Source: Nitrososphaerota archaeon
Lineage (GTDB): Archaea > Thermoproteota > Nitrososphaeria > Nitrososphaerales > JACPRH01
Assembly: GCA_023379805.1 (NCBI GenBank)
Contig: JAMCPI010000003.1
Location: 62,001-126,000, forward strand
Direction of reading: 5' to 3'
Length of the DNA stretch: 64,000 nt
The position numbers were made by a program, and so were the translations under genes. Below, in pieces: positions 60,917-64,000 of the stretch; within the stretch, counting starts at the first letter, position 1, and every line of letters begins with the position of its first letter. Under the pieces are notes generated by a model that did not search any database, was not told the origin of the DNA, and saw nothing but the letters and a program-made list of their open reading frames with translations.

Positions 60917-62563
60917 TCATATCCATTTGATTGTTGCTCCATTAGTCTTCAGTGATAAAGCGGTGAACGCTACCCCTGCGCCTTCATAGAACTTTGTGAA
61001 CCATTCGTATAGGTGAAGCCTGAGATCCTGGATGTAAACAATTAAACCTTCTATAGCCATTACTCCAACATTTCCGAATACTACAAGGGGTAGACCTGCT
61101 ACTCCTATTCCCCAAGCCCTGTTGAGAAGATCCATAAGGAGCAGATGCACAATCAGCAGGATACCTAGACGGGTATAACTCAGGGTGTTGGCCAAGAGTT
61201 CAATAGGCCTTATGATCATATCCACCATTCCCTCAGTTAACGACGACCTTGGATTTACACCGAGCCTAGGTAAAACTAAGGCACCAGCAGCCCTTCCAAA
61301 CGCGATTACTAGCAGCGAGACTACAACTAACGGTATTGTGATGGACGCGACTGTAGCAATCGGTACTCTGGCGCCTAGGTAATCCGACAAAATGGGTGTA
61401 GCCCCTTTGCTTTTCAATATGTCCTGAGGATCGAGTCCTACTCCGATTAACGCCATTGAGAGCGGTATCGCTGAAGAGTAGAGGAGCAGAGTGGGTAAAA
61501 TGTTTAGCAATGCTTCAAACATGTCTCGTGAGTTAATTCGATTCACGAGGGCTATGACATAGCCTGATGCAAGATGAAACGTACCAATAATTATTGCCAG
61601 CGTAAGAAGAGATATGACGCTTTCGGCTCCGAATGTCTGGGGCCGCAGAACCGGTAAGAGCGGAAACGGGCCTCCTAACGCGAACCCGAAGAAATCCCCG
61701 TTGAGAAAGCCACTCACTGAGGCCGCGACACCGAAAACAGCTAGTATTGAGCCCCAGTAGCGAAAGTTACTCTCATTCCTTCTTTTAAGAAACAGGCCGA
61801 GTAAAAACATAAGCAGGCCTTGGCCAAGATCTGAAAACATCATCCCATAGAAAATTGGGAAGAAGAACGCGATAATGGGTGTAGGGTCAACCTCAGAGTA
61901 CTTTGGCGAGCCGAGTGACAGAGTCACATGCTCAAACAACTTGATTGTCCTGGGATTCTTTAGCAGTGTAGGGACATAAGGTGGAGCCCCATGTTTAGCA
62001 ACACGCTCAGCGAAGAGCAGCGTATCTTTGAATCGCTCTCGGAATCTAATTAGCTCGTTCTCAGGGAGATAACCCTCGATCTCGGCGAACCAGCGGAGAT
62101 CAACTCTTCCCCTGATCCTCCTCAGGACTGAAAAGATTCTAAGAGTTAGTTCTTTGTATACCTCTAGGTGCCGTATATCATCTGTGGTCAACGTGGTCTC
62201 GGCGCGGCGACCCCTATACACCGCAACTTCATTCTCTATCTTACCTAACAAATCGTCTAACCCATGGGCTCTCAGCACCACCTCTTCCTCTTCTTCCTTA
62301 GACGCTGGCTCGGGCGTCTCTAATCTGGGGTGGGCTGCCTCTTGCTGTTGTTGCTCCTCGGCTTTAGGTTCACTGATAATCTGGTTGATGTTACTATACA
62401 GCTCATGTGCCTTGGACTTCAGTAGTGCGAGGTCGTAGAATTCGGTCAGCTCCGGATCGTCAGAGGGATGGAACTTACCGAAGATGCAGAGACGCACGAC
62501 AATGCTGTTAAGCTCTGAGCGCGGGATGATCATTGTGACCTTCACTAGTTTGAAGACAGCCAT
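60917..62563 (-). CDS. atpI: A/V-type ATPase subunit I
   Basis: 548 residues from ATG 62563 (MAVFKLVKVTMIIPRSEL), supported by an aggtg box just upstream; a GTG at 62575 is in frame. The N-terminal cytoplasmic arm (to about 210) includes a Gln/Glu-rich insert (KAEEQQQQEAAHPRLE); the C-terminal half has seven to eight helices with the family motifs FFPIFYGMMFSDLGQGLLMFLLG and NTLSYTRLGILLIVHLLL. Anchors the stator and forms the proton half-channel. Shorter than the usual 650-700 residues. Other ATPase subunits are not in this window. Confidence 0.88.
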   Translation of the reverse strand: MAVFKLVKVTMIIPRSELNSIVVRLCIFGKFHPSDDPELTEFYDLALLKSKAHELYSNINQIISEPKAEEQQQQEAAHPRLETPEPASKEEEEEVVLRAHGLDDLLGKIENEVAVYRGRRAETTLTTDDIRHLEVYKELTLRIFSVLRRIRGRVDLRWFAEIEGYLPENELIRFRERFKDTLLFAERVAKHGAPPYVPTLLKNPRTIKLFEHVTLSLGSPKYSEVDPTPIIAFFFPIFYGMMFSDLGQGLLMFLLGLFLKRRNESNFRYWGSILAVFGVAASVSGFLNGDFFGFALGGPFPLLPVLRPQTFGAESVISLLTLAIIIGTFHLASGYVIALVNRINSRDMFEALLNILPTLLLYSSAIPLSMALIGVGLDPQDILKSKGATPILSDYLGARVPIATVASITIPLVVVSLLVIAFGRAAGALVLPRLGVNPRSSLTEGMVDMIIRPIELLANTLSYTRLGILLIVHLLLMDLLNRAWGIGVAGLPLVVFGNVGVMAIEGLIVYIQDLRLHLYEWFTKFYEGAGVAFTALSLKTNGATIKWI

Positions 62564-62604
62564 TCGCTTAATCACCTACGCCTAAGCAGAAAGGCATCTA
62601 CGGG

Positions 62605-63111
62605 CTATCTGACAACCAGGACTGCACAGTGAGCATGGGTGACCACTCCAGTTGCCACACTTCCCATTAGAATCTTCTTTGAGTTAGATCTGCCTTTAGT
62701 TCCAGTCACGATGAGGTCTACATTATTCATCTCCGCGAAGGTTGTTATAGACTCAACTATTGATGTGGCATCAACTAGAACTTCAACCTTCGCTTTAACC
62801 CCGGCCTTTCGGGCCAGATACTCAACCTCACCTAACCACCTCTGAGACTGCTTTCTCGCACTTTCATAGTAGTTGGCCACCAGTCTATCTTCATCAGATA
62901 TCTGTGAAGACAAGCTGTACGGTGGCTTCGGAATCACGTGGATAGCAATAACCTCTGACTGCTCCGACTTGGCGATCCTCAAGGCATGTCCAAGCGCCTT
63001 GAAGGACACTTCAGACCCGTCAACTGCCACGAGAATCTTCCGCGCAAAAACTTCGCTCAAAGCCCTTTCCCCGCTTCGAGCAAGATCCGCGGAGTCCTTC
63101 AACATTGTCAT
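62605..63111 (-). CDS. UspA-family universal stress protein
   Basis: 168 residues. Starts with a 25-residue leader, then the UspA Rossmann-like fold with KILVAVDGSEVSFKALGHALRIA and the ATP-binding motif GTKGRSNSKKILMGSVATGVVTHA (G-x2-G-x9-G-S) near the C terminus, so an ATP-binding subclass. Twenty-nine bases or so upstream of atpI on the same strand, so possibly cotranscribed with it. Confidence 0.9.
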   Translation of the reverse strand: MTMLKDSADLARSGERALSEVFARKILVAVDGSEVSFKALGHALRIAKSEQSEVIAIHVIPKPPYSLSSQISDEDRLVANYYESARKQSQRWLGEVEYLARKAGVKAKVEVLVDATSIVESITTFAEMNNVDLIVTGTKGRSNSKKILMGSVATGVVTHAHCAVLVVR

Positions 63112-63215
63112 TCGCGATACAAACAGGTGGACATTAACTTAAGTGTTGAGCTTCCCACTTAATAATCACCTGCAGCTAAAACACATTTAGAGGAGACATC
63201 TCACAAGAGGCTGGC

Positions 63216-64000
63216 GTGGAACGCGCTTACTGGTGCTTCAAACTCTTTAACAGTGTTAAGGAGAAGCATGAGGTTGACTTCGCGGAGCTCGAGCTCTCAA
63301 GCCTCTTCGGTGAAGTGAAACGAATCAGGAACTTCTACGACACTCTATCGCAAACTCCCTTCGCAAACTTCACCAAGAAAACAAGGATTCAAGACTACCT
63401 AACGCATGAGCTTCCGTATGGCGAGTGTGTCGGCTTCTACGCTGAAACTAACAAGTGGCCTAAAGTCGACAAACTTGTTCGGCGGCTCGCTTACATCCGG
63501 GAATTTTTTGTCGCAGTCGAACAGGATAATGCTGAAAACATTTTGAAAAAGGCTTTTCCAACCGGCGAGCTAGGCAAGAATGTTCAACTCTTCAAGGAAG
63601 GCGGGCTGACGCTTTTCCGCTTCACCACAAACCAGTACTTCTTGGAAAAAACTCAGTACGTCTCGAAGCTAAGTAGAGATGAGCAGGAGGTTGACAGTAA
63701 CGTTGAGACGCTCCTTACGTTCCTAACTAAGCAGATCAACCGCATCCCTGCATCCTCAACAATGCAGGTTGGGAAACGACTCGAAGATTATTTCGCTACG
63801 AGAGAGGAGCCCTCGCTTCACCTAACACACTACATGCATCCGTACAAAGGGAAGTTCCATCCCAAAATGGTTCGTGCCCTCCTCAACTACGTTCACCCTG
63901 AGGATGGAGGCGTCGTGATGGACAACTTTGCTGGCTGCGGCACTCTTCTCGTGGAAGCAACTTGGATGGGGCTAGACAGCAGAGGAGTTGAAATTAACCC
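63216..64000 (+). CDS. DNA/RNA methyltransferase, N-terminal part (3' end outside window)
   Basis: A GTG at 63216 opens a frame that stays open to the window end (261 complete codons). The N-terminal ~190 residues are mostly charged and unfamiliar; then LTHYMHPYKGKFHPKMVRALL and VVMDNFAGCGTLLVEATWMGLDSRGVEIN, the methyltransferase core motif with D-x-F-x-G-x-G-T and a following SAM-binding acidic residue. This resembles N6/N4 DNA methyltransferases (and the THUMP/Trm11 group of tRNA methyltransferases). The catalytic [DNS]PP[YF] motif must lie beyond the window edge. Confidence 0.7.
   Translation, partial: MERAYWCFKLFNSVKEKHEVDFAELELSSLFGEVKRIRNFYDTLSQTPFANFTKKTRIQDYLTHELPYGECVGFYAETNKWPKVDKLVRRLAYIREFFVAVEQDNAENILKKAFPTGELGKNVQLFKEGGLTLFRFTTNQYFLEKTQYVSKLSRDEQEVDSNVETLLTFLTKQINRIPASSTMQVGKRLEDYFATREEPSLHLTHYMHPYKGKFHPKMVRALLNYVHPEDGGVVMDNFAGCGTLLVEATWMGLDSRGVEIN

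Noticed and set aside
1-64000. CRISPR arrays, rRNA genes, transposases, integrases
   Set aside because: I looked for evenly spaced repeats, rRNA signature stretches and the usual transposase motifs and saw none. The 69-bp pair at 46.3 and 47.5 kb is not an array and has no transposase between the copies.

Overview
The window looks archaeal, most likely Thermoproteota (TACK) although the class cannot be fixed from sequence alone. Evidence: TATA-type promoters about 25-30 bases from start codons (several apparently leaderless), GTP-dependent PEP carboxykinase, pyruvoyl-type arginine decarboxylase, an A/V-type ATPase subunit I, an XPD/Rad3-type helicase, TldD/TldE, a UPF0182 membrane protein, and five tRNA genes that all carry introns, most at non-canonical positions. 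No rRNA, CRISPR array or recognisable transposase was seen. Both edges cut genes: a multihaem cytochrome at the left and a DNA/RNA methyltransferase at the right.

Layout. 1-4.6 kb: envelope redox genes, the C-terminal half of an OmcA/MtrC-like multihaem cytochrome, a membrane-anchored Hsp20, a frameshifted secreted protein and a PQQ-dehydrogenase-like propeller. 4.6-11.1 kb: UPF0182 protein, MoaA-like radical SAM enzyme, HtpX protease and a CDF metal exporter with three tandem cytoplasmic domains. 11.3-16.5 kb: PEP carboxykinase, two very small proteins, a structured element, and a pair formed by a zinc dehydrogenase and an LsrF-like aldolase/thiolase. 17.0-21.8 kb: tRNA-His, a polytopic membrane protein, TldD-TldE and tRNA-Ala. 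21.9-31.8 kb: secreted beta-propeller, DedA, SHOCT protein, PadR repressor with a tandem operator and an MFS exporter, a KimA-like potassium importer, a helicase and a two-helix channel-like protein. 31.8-40.4 kb: tRNA-Pro, small envelope proteins, an ABC-2 exporter, HtrA-type protease, thioredoxin, thymidylate synthase-like enzyme and a tandem pair of unknown paralogues. 40.5-45.6 kb: membrane-bound HTH protein, cation/proton antiporter, TrkA-TrkH and a methyltransferase.

46.1-47.7 kb is the most unusual stretch: a CDF exporter gene bracketed by two exact 69-bp inverted copies of a palindromic element, abutting a two-intron tRNA-Leu, with a possible tRNA 3'-end fragment on the far side. 47.8-53.4 kb holds two unknown overlapping genes, an anchored cyclophilin and a tungstate/molybdate module (ModE-like regulator divergent from TupABC-type transporter genes, plus a molbindin). 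53.6 kb: a probable tRNA-Arg(CCT) with apparently three introns. 54-58 kb: sugar epimerase, glycosyltransferase and an alpha/alpha-barrel protein. 58-64 kb: arginine decarboxylase, PAS histidine kinase plus receiver, UspA, ATPase subunit I and the partial methyltransferase.

Themes that connect: ion homeostasis (TrkAH, KimA-like importer, cation/proton antiporter, channel-like protein, two CDF exporters); envelope quality control (HtpX, HtrA, cyclophilin, Hsp20, thioredoxin); tungsten/molybdenum supply and cofactor synthesis (TupABC-type genes, ModE-like, Mop, MoaA); and extracellular redox proteins that would suit electron transfer across the envelope.
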